A DNA stretch of 64,000 nucleotides, taken from positions 22,423,501 to 22,487,500 of the forward strand of contig NC_084932.1 of assembly GCF_958298935.1 (NCBI RefSeq), written 5' to 3'. This document shows positions 1-11,020 of this stretch, in pieces. Below the pieces are notes generated by a model. It saw nothing but the letters and a program-made list of their open reading frames with translations. It did no database searches and was not told the origin of the DNA. Position numbers and translations under genes: made by a program. The DNA is from Phragmites australis. Lineage: Eukaryota; Streptophyta; Magnoliopsida; Poales; Poaceae. The first letter of the stretch is position 1; each line of letters opens with the position of its first letter.

Positions 1-161
1 TCATCTCTTCCCACCCATGCTTATCCTTTCCACAACCTTATCTCTTCCCCCAACTACTTGGTCCAAGAGAGCCTCACCGCCGCATAAGCTCTGCCGCCAC
101 TGCAAATGGCCATCGCCGTTGATGCACGATATGGTGGGTTCTTGATCTGAGCTCCCTTTAT
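1..161 (+). repeat. LTR fragment of the Tat-like gypsy element
   Basis: This stretch matches 7119-7411 inside the long LTR downstream, including the words CATCTCTTCCCACC and GTTGATGCACGAT. It lacks about 130 bp present in that copy (roughly 7180-7309). It is therefore a second, internally deleted copy of the same LTR, running off the left edge of the window. The match stops at 161, where a TGTAACACCCC terminus begins. No gene is supported here. Confidence 0.7.
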
Positions 162-3100
162 GTAACACCCCAAAATTCTGAATTTGGGTTGTGAGCATTT
201 TAGAACAATAGAATAACATTTTTCCTGAAGTTTGAAAGCTTTTCAAATAAATTTTAGAGTTTAAAAAGGATTTGTTTTGTGTGATAAAAAATGTCTTTAT
301 AAAATATTAGAATAGGTTAAGGAATTTCAAGGTTGGATAAATCCTTGCTCCTTTTTTCCAATATTATCCAAGATCCCTATATTAATTTCTTCCATTTTAT
401 ATCTTGTCACCATTTCTCCAAAGCTTCGAAGTTCTTTATCTTTATTTTTCCCTAATTCTTTCCTATACCAAAGATGGCCCAAGCTGCCCTGTCCCTTCTT
501 CCATCTCTAGATCGAGAGGAGGACATGAGAAAAGCCATTCGCCTTCCCGACTCCATGGCTGCACATAGGAGCTCCCAAAGCCGATGAATTCAATGTGCAC
601 CCGTGCTATTTAAATGCCAATATTGAACATAATGTTGTCCTCATTCAATCACCTCATCAATTCCCTCTTTATTTTCCTCAATTCATGATCAAAACTGCCA
701 CTTTAATGGCAATAATGGCAATTCAAGCCAGCTGCCAGTTACTCCTCGTCACCAGGCTCGTCTTCTCATGAAGTTTTGGAGTGAAAGACAGCCACAAATG
801 CAAATTTTGACAATACCAAAGTTGTAGGTCTCATCGAGAGCTTCGATTTGCACCTATGGAAGTAGCTATTTGAATAATGGATCTGAGAGTTATTACCCCC
901 GAGATCAGTGCTACGCAGTTAAGGCTGAATTCAAACAGTTTCCCTTGTGGCGCAGTTTTGGAAATCAAGATGATATTTCCAGAAGTTCAAATGAATACTA
1001 AAGTTGTAGATATTTTCAAGTACTACAAGATAGTGTCTGAAAACGTCCAATTTGAAGTTGTAATGGCGAATATATCATCCTTGAACAGAGCCATCCGTTT
1101 CATCTTCCACCCAGTTCGTTTCATCTTCCACCTTTGGCCTTTCCCCCTCCCCATTTCATGACCAGCCATACCCAACCCTTCAAATAGGTCCAGCACGTCC
1201 TCCCCTACCCCTCCAAAGCTCTACCACACCATCAGGCTGCTGCCATGGCTCGCCGTTCTCGCTGCCCGCAGCATTCAGCCACGAGAACCCCGATTGGCAT
1301 CCGCATTCCCGGCGATCCATCGAGGTAAAAACCTTGATCTTTCACTAAGATGTGCCTCAGATCGTCCCCCACCATGACCTAAAACTGTTTAGCTAGAGGA
1401 GCAACGATGCCACTGGGATCTATGTCACCGTGCTGTTGCCCCACGTCTGGCCGTGTCCAGGGCGCGAGCCAAAGAATCCTTTGGCATTCCCGATGATCTT
1501 ACGAAGATCCAGCCAAGCCACCCATGTCACCTTGTGCTACTTTGATGGAACCTCAGTATCCCTGAAGGGCCCAGCCAGATCTTCATCTGCGCAACAGGAA
1601 TGTTAGTCGGACTTCCAACACCTCACGCTATTGCCGCTGCTGTTCACCACCTCGACATCCACCTCCCTGACTGTCGCAGCAAGATGAGGACCAGCCTCCT
1701 CCCCTCCTGCTTTCCCCTGTGTTTTCGCCATTTGTGATCCCAAAACGAACCCCTAACCCCAGCCAAAGCCCAATCTACGCCACCATGGTCGTCGCCATCG
1801 CGGATGGCATCGGCATTCCCCGACCGATCAGAGCTCGGATCACCACGCCCTTTAACCAGCACATACCCCTGGATGTCCCACATACCCTCACTAACCTGTT
1901 TGGACATTAGATCCCCGACGCCGCTAGGATCATGATCGCCGTGCTCGCTTCCCAATCTAGAGTTTTGCGCATGCAACGCGTATTCAGATCGCATTCCCCT
2001 GCGAACTAGCGCTCCAATCCATGAGTCCTTTGGCCGAGACGTGCCCTTGCTAGTCCTCTACATTCTCCCAAAATTGGTTTGTCCAAAGCTACAATAGAAT
2101 GTCAGCTACGTTCCCCGGCAAACTGTAGCTCCAATCATCTATCCCTTTCATAGAGATGTGCCCCTAGTTATCTTCAACAATCCCTAAAAGTAGTTTGGCT
2201 AGAAGAGCATTGACACCGATGATTTTGTGTTCGCTACGCTATTGTCCCCATGTCTGTGAGTGTTCTACGCATGCACCCAGAATGCATTCGCATTCCTTGT
2301 CAATCCAGGAGCCGTTTGGATGCACCGATCGCGTCACGGTGTGTCCCATCACATCTTCTATGTGGCCACATGAAGCGTCCCTTGCATCTGCAGCGACGCC
2401 ACCAGGAACATGATCTTAACTTCTAACATAGTTGCGCAATCTCGCCAAAGTTCCAACCGATCGATCTCCTTCTCAGGTGAAGCCCTATCCAAACCATCAC
2501 TGCAAAATCGTGTTCCAAAAAATATGAATATTTCTATTCAAACCATTTCTTGAATATCATAGCCAATCTCTGAGAATGTGGAAGTCTTCTTCGCTGTGTC
2601 TATGCGCGATCACCTCTGAACCTGGGATCGTTCATCTCTGTTTTGCCGCTACCTCAGAACTTCTCTGACAAGACCAACCATAAAACCAAGCTAATTAGCC
2701 AACAACTCTGACGTAATCATGCATGCACATCTCCCATGCATACATGCATTTATGTAACCAATTCAGAGTATGTCTTTAACACTAACTCTTGTCTCAAGTC
2801 CAGCCACCACACGACTCCCTCATGCCTGCTCCGACTTAAACACGAATTAGTCTTTACATCCTCTCATGATCAGATCACCTTTTGCATCTATCGCGAAGCC
2901 TTGTCTCCATATGCATTGTTTTCTCATCTAGAACGTCCCACATGACATCCTTGATCACCATGACCTCAGTTCCTCCTGAACCTAGTCGCCGAACCTCAAT
3001 TCCTCCCTAAACTTAGTTCGTCAATCCGTCATCGACCACATTCACTTTCGAGCAACACCTACACATGAATTAAACAACAATCGAGTATGAGCACAAGTCC

Positions 3101-3325
3101 TTCCCGACTTGACTGAAGATTAGTTCACACAACACCACGCAAACTCCAAGCAAAACCAATATGATAACATAATCATATCTGAGCAACTCATGAACATCAA
3201 CCGAATATCATTATGCTAAATCACTTTGCTCCTTCAATTTCATCAATCAAACCAATTTTTCATCACACGATCTCACAGACTTCTTCTCGCACTCTCCATG
3301 GAAATACGCCTTCTTCATGCATACT
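162..3325. repeat. unclassified retroelement-like block, non-coding
   Basis: The block begins with TGTAACACCCC, a common start of plant gypsy LTRs, directly where the preceding LTR fragment stops, and it ends just before recognisable RNase H sequence. About 1.2-2.4 kb contains loosely repeated text: phrases such as GCATTCCC and CCAC/CATGTCTG recur every few hundred bases beside TAGCTAGAGGAGCA-like words. No conserved reading frame, primer-binding site or closing LTR end was found. It is probably a nested LTR, or LTR plus leader of another gypsy element. The short open frames inside look random. Confidence 0.4.
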
Positions 3326-3531
3326 GAGATTCTCAACTCATTGTGAGACAGGTTAATGGAATCTATAAAGTGTGAAAACCTGAGTTGGTTCCATATTGGG
3401 AAGCCACTCGCAAGCTCATGGAGAAATTCGAGCTCATACATATCAGACATGTCCCTTGAAGTAAGAACGCTTCAGCAGATGCTCTTGCAAAGTTAGCCGT
3501 TGCCCTCATGTTACCCGATGGGCAAACATAA
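3326..3531 (+). pseudogene. Tat-lineage RNase H (3' part), broken
   Basis: Read in frame from about 3335, the sequence gives DSQLIVRQVNGIY, then a stop, then KPELVPYWEATRKLMEKFEL and, near 3495, NASADALAKLAVALM. These match the second (archaeal-type) RNase H found between reverse transcriptase and integrase in Tat/Ogre-type Ty3/gypsy elements. The DSQLV motif carries a catalytic Asp, and the S/ADALAKLA motif is the C-terminal end of the domain. At least two in-frame stops interrupt it. The N-terminal half and the whole reverse transcriptase are missing because unrelated sequence lies upstream. It feeds directly into the integrase that follows. Confidence 0.75.
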
Positions 3532-4870
3532 GTGAAAGGCTAAGAGAGATGGCTTTTTCCAGCCGTAGTTGAGCTCATTTCTGAAGACCATGAAGTGAAC
3601 ACCATGGTGACTACTAAAGTTTATAGACAAGATTGGCATAAGCCATTCTTAGATTATTTCAAACACGACGGTCTGCCAAGTGACCCTGTTGCAAGGTGCC
3701 AGTTGCAAAGGTGACTCCCCTCATACATATACAAAGTGGGAGTCCTGCATTGACGATCCTATGGGCATGATATGCCGCTTTGATGCCTCTCCCGAAGCGA
3801 GGCTGATAAAGCCCTGAAAGAAGTACATGCAGGTGTTTGCGGTGGTCATCAGAGCGGGCCAAAGATGTACTATTGCCTAAACCTTTCAGGAGGCTATTGG
3901 CCCGGTATGATGACCGATTATATTCAAGTGGCACAGTCTTGTTATGACTGCCAAATACACGGGGACTTCAAGCATCGTCCTCCAATTTTGTCGCACCCGA
4001 CTATACCCCCGTGGCCCTTCAATGCCTGTGGCATCGACATAATTGGCAAAATTGAGCCACCTTCTTCCAAAGGGCAGCAATTCATTCTTTCTGCTACTAA
4101 TTACTTCTCCAGGTGGGCGGAAGCAATCCCTTTGAAGGAGGTGAAATCCGATAATGTCATCAACTTCCTAGAGCAGAACATCATCTACCGTTTCGAAGTA
4201 CCTCACCACATAACCTCCGATAATGATTTGTCTTTCAAATCAAGTAAGATCTACAAGTTCACTAAAAAGTACAAAATTCAGTGGAACTACTCCACAGGGT
4301 ACTACCCTCGGGCCAACGAATTGGCCGAAGCATTTAATAAGACCCTTGTGGGCATTCTGAAAAAGACAATCACAAAGCACAAGAGAGACTGGCATGACCG
4401 TCTCTTTGAAGCATTATGGGCGTATCGAGTTACTATTTTTACCCCCATGCAATAAACACCTTACTCACTTGTCTTTGGCACAGAAGCCATTTTACCCCTT
4501 GACCTGGAGCTTCCTACACTCTGAATTGCTGTACACATTGAAATCACACAATACGAAAGGGTTCTTCTTTGGCTCCAGGAATTGGATGCCCTTGAAGAAG
4601 AGTGCCTCAATGCCCTCCAAAATCTTTAGTTCTATCGACAGAACATGATCGGAGTGTATGACAAGCTTGTCAAACCTTGTGTATTCAGGAAGGGCGAATT
4701 AGTACTCGTTTTGAGGCACCCGATCATACTCACTGGCAAAAGCAAAGGTAAATTGGAGCCGAAGTGGAAGAGGCCCTACGTTGTAGAACATGTCTATGAT
4801 GGAGGTGCCTGTCAACTCATCAATAAGAAGGGCGTTCATCCAATGCCCCTATTAATGGTCATTTTCTCAA
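3532..4870 (+). pseudogene. Ty3/gypsy (Tat-lineage) integrase, degenerate
   Basis: The integrase inserts element cDNA into the chromosome. The N-terminal spacer (DWHKPFLDYFKHDGLP near 3630) is followed by an HHCC-type zinc module: EVHAGVCGGHQSG near 3830, and YDCQ near 3945. The catalytic core is open from 3865 to 4455. All three acidic positions can be placed: Asp in CGIDIIG, Asp in ITSDND, and Glu in NELAEAFNKTL. GYYPRANELAEA differs from the usual GQAEA. An early stop ends the core at 4453-4455. The C-terminal segment resumes at 4645-4870 (YDKLVKPCVFRKGELVLV, then EPKWKRPYVVEHV) in another frame. No chromodomain is visible. The element is dead because frames are broken and reverse transcriptase is absent. 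Confidence 0.88.
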
Positions 4871-6039
4871 AAAGTATTTCATTTAAAGTTGTCCTTTATT
4901 CCCCTTGGATCAACATTAAAAAAAGGGAGAACTCCGAGGCTTGTTGCATGTTTTTCATAAATAAAGGTTGTCAATCCACCCAACAGTGATCATGTCTTTT
5001 CTACCCGTCACCAAGTTGTGATCTCAGGGTATGGCTACTTGCAGGACTCACCTCTAGAGATGGATGAAGTGTTGTGACAGTTTTAAGCTATGATAAGAAA
5101 CACACACTGCATAGAAGGGACATGTTCCTCTGTCTATGGTTGGGCGTCAAGGCTGACTCATTCTGCCTCCAAAGCGACCAGTCATTGTTAATCATGTACT
5201 CTTCCACTATCATCAGCTCACCTGGGGATGACTATAGGAAAAGAGAAAGAGAGGGCTATATTCTCGGCACAAGTCGTGGGTATGTGTGCAGCTTCTTGCT
5301 GTCCTGGCATGATTGGAACAAGGGCTTTGTTACACCAAAAGTTGCCCGCGAGGTTTAGAACCACAGAGCATAGATGATGGGATCTCAAAGGAATTCACAA
5401 TCCCAAGATCAAGCTTAAGTACAAGAAAATTCAAAGGCCCAATGAAGGTCAATCAAAGTTCAAAACACCTAATTGAAGGTGTCATCAAGTCAAATCCCTC
5501 CCGACATCAAGGGAGAAGAATCAACAAAGTGCAAGATGCCACCATCAATATGTGGCATGAAGATTGCGAATGCCGTAGAGTGACCATCGTCCACTGCCCT
5601 CGCATAAAATGGAGGCAATAATGCCATAGTTTGCTTCCTACCCATCTTTGATCCTTGCCACTCACAAATACAACCTCCAGGGAGTACATGATTGTCATCG
5701 TGATCTAGCCGAGAAGGTAGTTTTGGGGAGCCCCCATCATTTTTAGATATACTTTCAGACATTTGTTCTTCACACGTACACTGATGTGCTATACAATTAA
5801 ATGCAACTGTCATGACTCTTCATCGTCTTTGGAGGAAAGAGTCTCTTGTGGCTGTATCTTGGGGTCACCTCATAGCTCGGTGACACAAGAAAAGCCCATA
5901 TTTAAAAACATCAAATGCATCAAACAGGGCTGTTAGTATGCATTTCCCATTAATTATCATTTAACCATTTTCTCATAGCTATTACGGCTTGATGAAATAG
6001 AGAAGTACACCATTTTTGTGTTTACAGAGCTGTGAAGTC
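4871..6039 (+). other. 3' untranslated spacer of the Tat-like element
   Basis: There is no conserved coding potential between the integrase C-terminus and the tandem repeats. A long spacer at this position is expected for Tat elements. Short open frames at 5074-5358 and 5313-5621 show no recognisable domain and low-complexity composition, and I regard them as chance. Confidence 0.5.
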
Positions 6040-6550
6040 TTCACTGGCTGGCACCTCCCAATGTCATAGTGGAGTATTTATTTATTTCACATCTTCACGA
6101 GCTGGCACCTCCCAAGGTCGTAGTAGAGTCTTTATTCATTCTGCGCCTTCATTGGCTGGCACCTCCCGAGGTTGCAGTGAAGTTAATTGTTTTTTGACAA
6201 CACTTGCTAGCACCTCCCAAGGTTGCAGTGAAATCGAAGATAACCTTGGAAGTGGTGTAGAGTTTCATCACAACTGAGGATTATTAGGAGCAGTGAAGCG
6301 TGCCAGTGCGGTTCATGTGGAACTATGAAACCCTTCAACCCAATTGGCTGGCACTGTGGCTGCTACATGGTGACAATAGAGTTGATAAAATCTCTCTTAA
6401 GAGATCATCATTGGCTAGCACCTCTCAAGGTCACAGTTGAGTCCTCCGTCTTTCTATGACAACACTGGTTGGCACCTCCCAAGGTCGCAGCAGAGTCAGA
6501 TCCTTTTCAACAATACTGGCTAGCACCTCCCAAGGCCTCAGTAGAGTTGA
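6040..6550 (+). repeat. imperfect tandem repeat, 52-57 bp unit, in Tat 3' UTR
   Basis: The core GCTGGCACCTCCCAAGG followed by TCGCAGTAGAGT recurs near 6049, 6099, 6151, 6208, 6413, 6467 and 6518, with a degenerate copy near 6346. Spacing is about 50-57 bp apart from the eroded middle. The array lies between pol and the polypurine tract, which is where Tat-lineage elements are known to carry variable tandem repeats. Confidence 0.85.
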
Positions 6551-6732
6551 TTTTGTTTCCTTTTGAGGAGTGGTGCGTCTGTCCGCCACAAGTCAAAGAT
6601 GTTCATCGCTCGCTGGCTCTGCAAAGCAAACGCAGTGAAAGGCTTCGATGTGATACTCGGCAACTGTTCTTCCCTTCAGGTTTATGAGCACCAAGTCGAG
6701 CCCTCTCTCCTTGCTCTCGCGCAAGCTCAACT

Positions 6733-6750
6733 TGGTGGGGGGGGGGCATT
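6733..6750 (+). promoter_or_regulatory. polypurine tract before the 3' LTR
   Basis: A GGTGGGGGGGGGG run is followed directly by CATT and then TGTACAATGCC. A G-rich purine tract abutting a TG dinucleotide is the usual plus-strand primer and LTR boundary of gypsy elements. The G run is unusually pure. Confidence 0.6.
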
Positions 6751-9700
6751 TGTACAATGCCATTTTGGCATACATTTGCACCCGTATATGTATAAATTCA
6801 CATAAAAAAAGGAAGAAAAAAAAAGAGAAAACGGTCTGGCCGGCCTTTTGCTTCTTTGGCTGTGCTGGCTCCTTTTTTCACCACGCCAAGCTAGGTTGGC
6901 CCGGCCCAGTTCCCGGCCTCCTTATCTCCATTCTGCGACTGCCCTAGGGTGCCCAGCCGGCTCCTGTGTCTCTTCCTTCTCACACACGCCGCCTCTCCTT
7001 CGAGCGCGCTGCCTCTCCTCATGCACCCGCATGTCGGCCTCTCCAGCCGGCTTAGCTGCCCTGTGTGCTCAAGCTGCGTCACCCTGGCGCCCAAGCCGTG
7101 CCGCTACTCATCCCCATGTTCATCTCTTCCCACCTGTGCTTATCCTTTCCCTAACCTTATCTCTTCCCCCAACTACTTGATCTGATTTGTCCACCAGTTG
7201 GGAGCACCCACCGCCGCTATAAAGACCGGGAAGGGGTGCCCCGGTGGGAAAAGGAGGCCAAATCCAAGATCTAGGGAGATGAGGTCCATTGAGAGAGAGA
7301 GAGTTGAGCCTGAGCCTCACCGCCGTATAAGCTCTTCCACCGTCTCCAATGGCTGTCTCCGTTGATGCACGATGTGGTGGGTTCTTGATTTGAGCTCCCT
7401 TTACCCCTTCGTCCTATCCACCAAAGCCTTGTGCCGAGTAGATGAACAGGTGGCTGTTTAGCCAGCCCTTTTGGTTGAGAAGGTTGATGGGTTTCGGCTT
7501 TGGCTGTCGAGAGGTGCTCTAGTGTCGTGTGCTCTCCCCTCCTTCTTATCTGCTACAGGTGGTCACCAATTGGTGCTTTGATTTGTGATGGGCTTCCGTC
7601 GATGCTTGCGTCATGGCCGGGTGGAAACAGGTGCTCCGACCAGCCTTCGTGCCATGGTCGTGAGGTGCGCAGGTGTATGCCGATCGACGCTTGCATCGTG
7701 GCCATGCGAGAGGCAGGTGTTGTTCTGGCCGGTGCTTGCGTCGTGACCGTGTGAGATACAGGTGTGCCACGTCGGCGTTGAGTTGAGATAGCTCGGCCTT
7801 CGTGCCGTGGTGCTTTCGTTTATGCCCTGGCAGGCCTCATTGCCGTTGCCATCAAGGTGTTTTGGTGTCATTGGTCTCGGTGTGCTCTGGCCAGCCGTGG
7901 GCCATTGTCGTCAAGATGTTGATCATCTTCAGTGCTCCGTGTGTTGCGATTGTCGAGATGTGTCTTCTATGCTTTGGTGGCCAGTGGTTCTTTTGATATG
8001 TGATGAGTTTCGGCCTTGTTGCTGTGACCGTCGAGATGTGTTGGTCTGCTTGGGGTTTGCTGAGTTGCTTTGCTCCAGGTGGTTTTACACCATGGTCGTG
8101 GAGATATGGTGGTTGTCAGTGTTGTCTGATTTGTGATGGGCTTTTGCTTGTGCTTGCGCCATGGCCATGGAAGCGGGTGTGCTGCCATGTTTATGTGCCA
8201 CTGGCTGGGAGTTAGGGAGCCACCGGTATGTCGGCAGGGAGTCTGAGTGCTATCATGCGCATGTGCCACCAGCTTATTGAACTAGTCACTGCTGTTATAG
8301 GTGCATGTGTTTTCACCGCCCTTTTCTCTGCTTACTGCTATGTTCATGTGTCACCGGCAGGTTGTTAGAGGGCCGCCGGCAAGCTGGCAGGGTGTCTGAG
8401 TGCCACCGGGGAGTGCCGCTGGGCGCTTGTGCTGTAGGCAAAGAAGTCCGGTGGGTTGCCTTGTAGATTTGTATGCGACTATCGATGATGGTTTGGTTGG
8501 TCGTTTGCTCTATCATCCCTTTGAGTTGTTGGCTGGCTGTTAGCTTTACCGCAAGGTAGATATGGCTGATGAGTGCTGTGGATAAATTGATTTATGCTCA
8601 CAATGTTGTTGCCATTGATGATTGGCTGATTATTTTGGTGGATCACCGATCATGTTGTTCCCTTTTCTTTGGTCTCATTGTGGCCTTAACATTGAGGAGG
8701 CCCTTGGACTGAGAAGCCTATTGGTTTATTTTACCTATTGCCGCATTGGTAGTTTTGTTGTCCTTGTGGCTTGGTGATGATGGTTGTTATTATGTTCTAC
8801 TTATTGAACTGATAGCAGAAGCTTGGGTCCTATGTCTTGTGACCCTATGTCATTGGTCATCTGCTTATTATGGCCAACCTTGTGGTTATCTAAGCATCTT
8901 AATCACCCGTGAGCTAGTGACATGGTTGTCCTGTTCATGTCCTCTTATGTGAGTTCATAATTTAGCTAGTGTGCGGTGTGCTGGCTAATGGTGCTATTCT
9001 CTTTTGTGACTTGTTGTTATCATCCGCTTTTTTCTTTGATGATCAGCTGAGGAGGCCTGTTCTTATTTGCTCTGTGACGATTGATGGCTGATGATGTTCC
9101 TGCTATTGACAACTTATTATCATCAACTGCTATTGTTGATCTTGTATCATGTGTTGCTGATACTTGGTGGCTCTTTGCTGTCAATTGTTACTATGCCCAT
9201 GGTCTTTGTGACTAACTATTATTTACCATTTGCCTGTGTGGTGAGTCGCCTTTGTGGTTGGTTTCCTGCAAACATGGCTGATGACTTTGATATTGTTGCC
9301 TATGGGATGTCGCTAAGGTTAGGAGGTGGTAGATAGGAGTGTAGTGACACTGTGCAGTTCGTTGGGCTCCCACGAGGTTGTAGCTGGTGAATTGCCATGT
9401 AGCTAGACTCTCTCTCCCTTTATTTCCTTGTAGTACCTGAGGTCGAGGCCGATGATAAGGGACTATAGATTCTGAGGCTCTTTAGCCGATGATGACCCAT
9501 GATATATATAAACAGTCCATAAAGCCCACACTAGACTATTTGTCCCCCTTTTACTTTTATTTATTGTCTAACGCTCACTCTGCTTTGTCTTTGATGCATG
9601 TATCTACAGCCTTGCAGACTCAAAGATGACCTGACGATGATCAACAACAACTTAATCGGAGGTTGTTCGAAAGCCGGACGTTAACCGGAGGTCTTGCAAG

Positions 9701-9962
9701 ACCACGGGAACCAGAATCAGCAATCGCCAGAAGAAAATAGTCAGTAGCATGTGCGTATGTGTGTATGTGTGAGACATTGTATTTATGAAATCTTACTTTA
9801 TGATTTCAATAATGAATGAATAAAGTTACGTGTTTCAATTATATTTTGTCTCATGTTCTTTCGTATACGTTGGTATACTGGCACACCCGTGATACATATA
9901 CAGTTATACAATACATCAGCTCGAATCCATACAACTGTGAGTTTTGGATCCGCGATACAACC
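6751..9962 (+). mobile_element. 3' LTR (long) of the Tat-like element
   Basis: The proposed LTR starts at TGTACAATGCC and runs about 3.1-3.2 kb to where unrelated Copia sequence starts (9963). Its exact end is not resolved. The segment 7119-7411 is shared with the fragment at 1-161, which supports the LTR assignment. From 7.5 to 8.3 kb there is a GT-rich stretch with recurring CCATGGCCGTG/GTCGTG and GTGATGGG words. A TATA-like TATATATAAA lies at 9503-9512 and an AATAAA signal at 9819-9824, consistent with U3-R-U5 order. No coding sequence is supported, although several random frames are open in the GT-rich part. Confidence 0.55.
9503..9512 (+). promoter_or_regulatory. putative LTR TATA box
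   Basis: TATATATAAA lies about 310 bp upstream of an AATAAA signal (9819-9824) near the end of the long LTR. Spacing and order fit a retroelement promoter and polyadenylation signal. Functionality cannot be judged. Confidence 0.4.
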
Positions 9963-11020
9963 ACATAAGCATCCACTCGTGGCGAGGCAATACAAGCATT
10001 AAGAACTAGCAAACTTCAATCTCAAACTAGGCAAATAAGCATTCAGGATAGAAGGCTTTGCAAACGCTCATATATGAAATCAAGACTTAGTTAGATCAAG
10101 TGATTAAAACAGAATTGATCATTTTAGCATACTTATTTATTTATTTTTACTTTTATCCTCAAATTGTCTCTTATCCAAGCAAAGTGTCACGTGACTGGGT
10201 ACGGCAAACACCTCGAGGCTTCAAGGCAACCGTATTGGATCACATTTGAGCACAAGAAACTTGATTCTACAAGATTTTTCAATTTTCCCAAGTTATCAAG
10301 TTTTCACAAGATTAAGTCAAGTAGTGTCTTTGCGGTACAAAGAACACATGTTCCCTCAAGGTTATATCATAAGCTAAACATTTGACAAATACAGAAAATA
10401 TAGTGCAACATTCCCTAGTCCACTGCCTTGACCAAAAAGCCTAGAGCAAGAGATTCATTAAATTAGCCTTAACATGAGCATTGACTAAGCCAAAGCAATG
10501 AAAGATATGGCGATCAAGATTGAAATATTTTATAGTCTACATGATTTATAAAATTACCAAATATCATCTTTAGAAAAGCTAGCTTGCTCGAAATGTTTTC
10601 ATGTCAAAGCATCAAGAGGACGCTAAGATTAAAAGATTGCTCTGCACACTTACTCAGCTTAGTACAAATTCAAGTATAGCAACTAAAAATGCTAAAGACA
10701 TACAAGTCAAAGCTCAACTACTATGTTTATCTTACAAGATGAGATAAAATACAAATGCAAAAAATGTAAGATCGAGTATGTACAGTTGCTACTCCCCCTC
10801 ACATAATGCTATAGGGATAGCAAACTCCAAGCTTCCATCAGAAAAGAAAATTTGGAAGCATTGAGAGGCTTGGTGAAGATATCGGCAAGCTGGTTTTGAG
10901 TATCTACGTATTTTAGCTCAATGTCTCCCTTATCATTATGGTCTATCAAAAAGTAGAATCTCACATCTATGTGTTTGATTATGGAATGCTAGACTGGGTT
11001 ATTGGCTAGGCTTGTGGCAC
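9963..11020 (-). pseudogene. sister Copia fragment (RNase H end and 3' flank), left half
   Basis: From CCACATAAGCATCCACTCG at 9963 the sequence matches 13598-14150 of the complete Copia element. At 10840-11020 it continues into the RNase H coding region (minus strand), ending GGCTTGTGGCAC. The homology resumes at 21519-21607. This is an older copy of the same family, split by insertion of the 11021-21518 element. The far left boundary abuts the Tat LTR and shows no Copia terminus, so this copy is itself truncated. Confidence 0.8.

Noticed and set aside
7500..8270. Cluster of open frames on both strands in the GT-rich part of the long LTR
   Set aside because: Overlapping frames on both strands with no domain and internally repeated words; typical of stop-poor LTR sequence.
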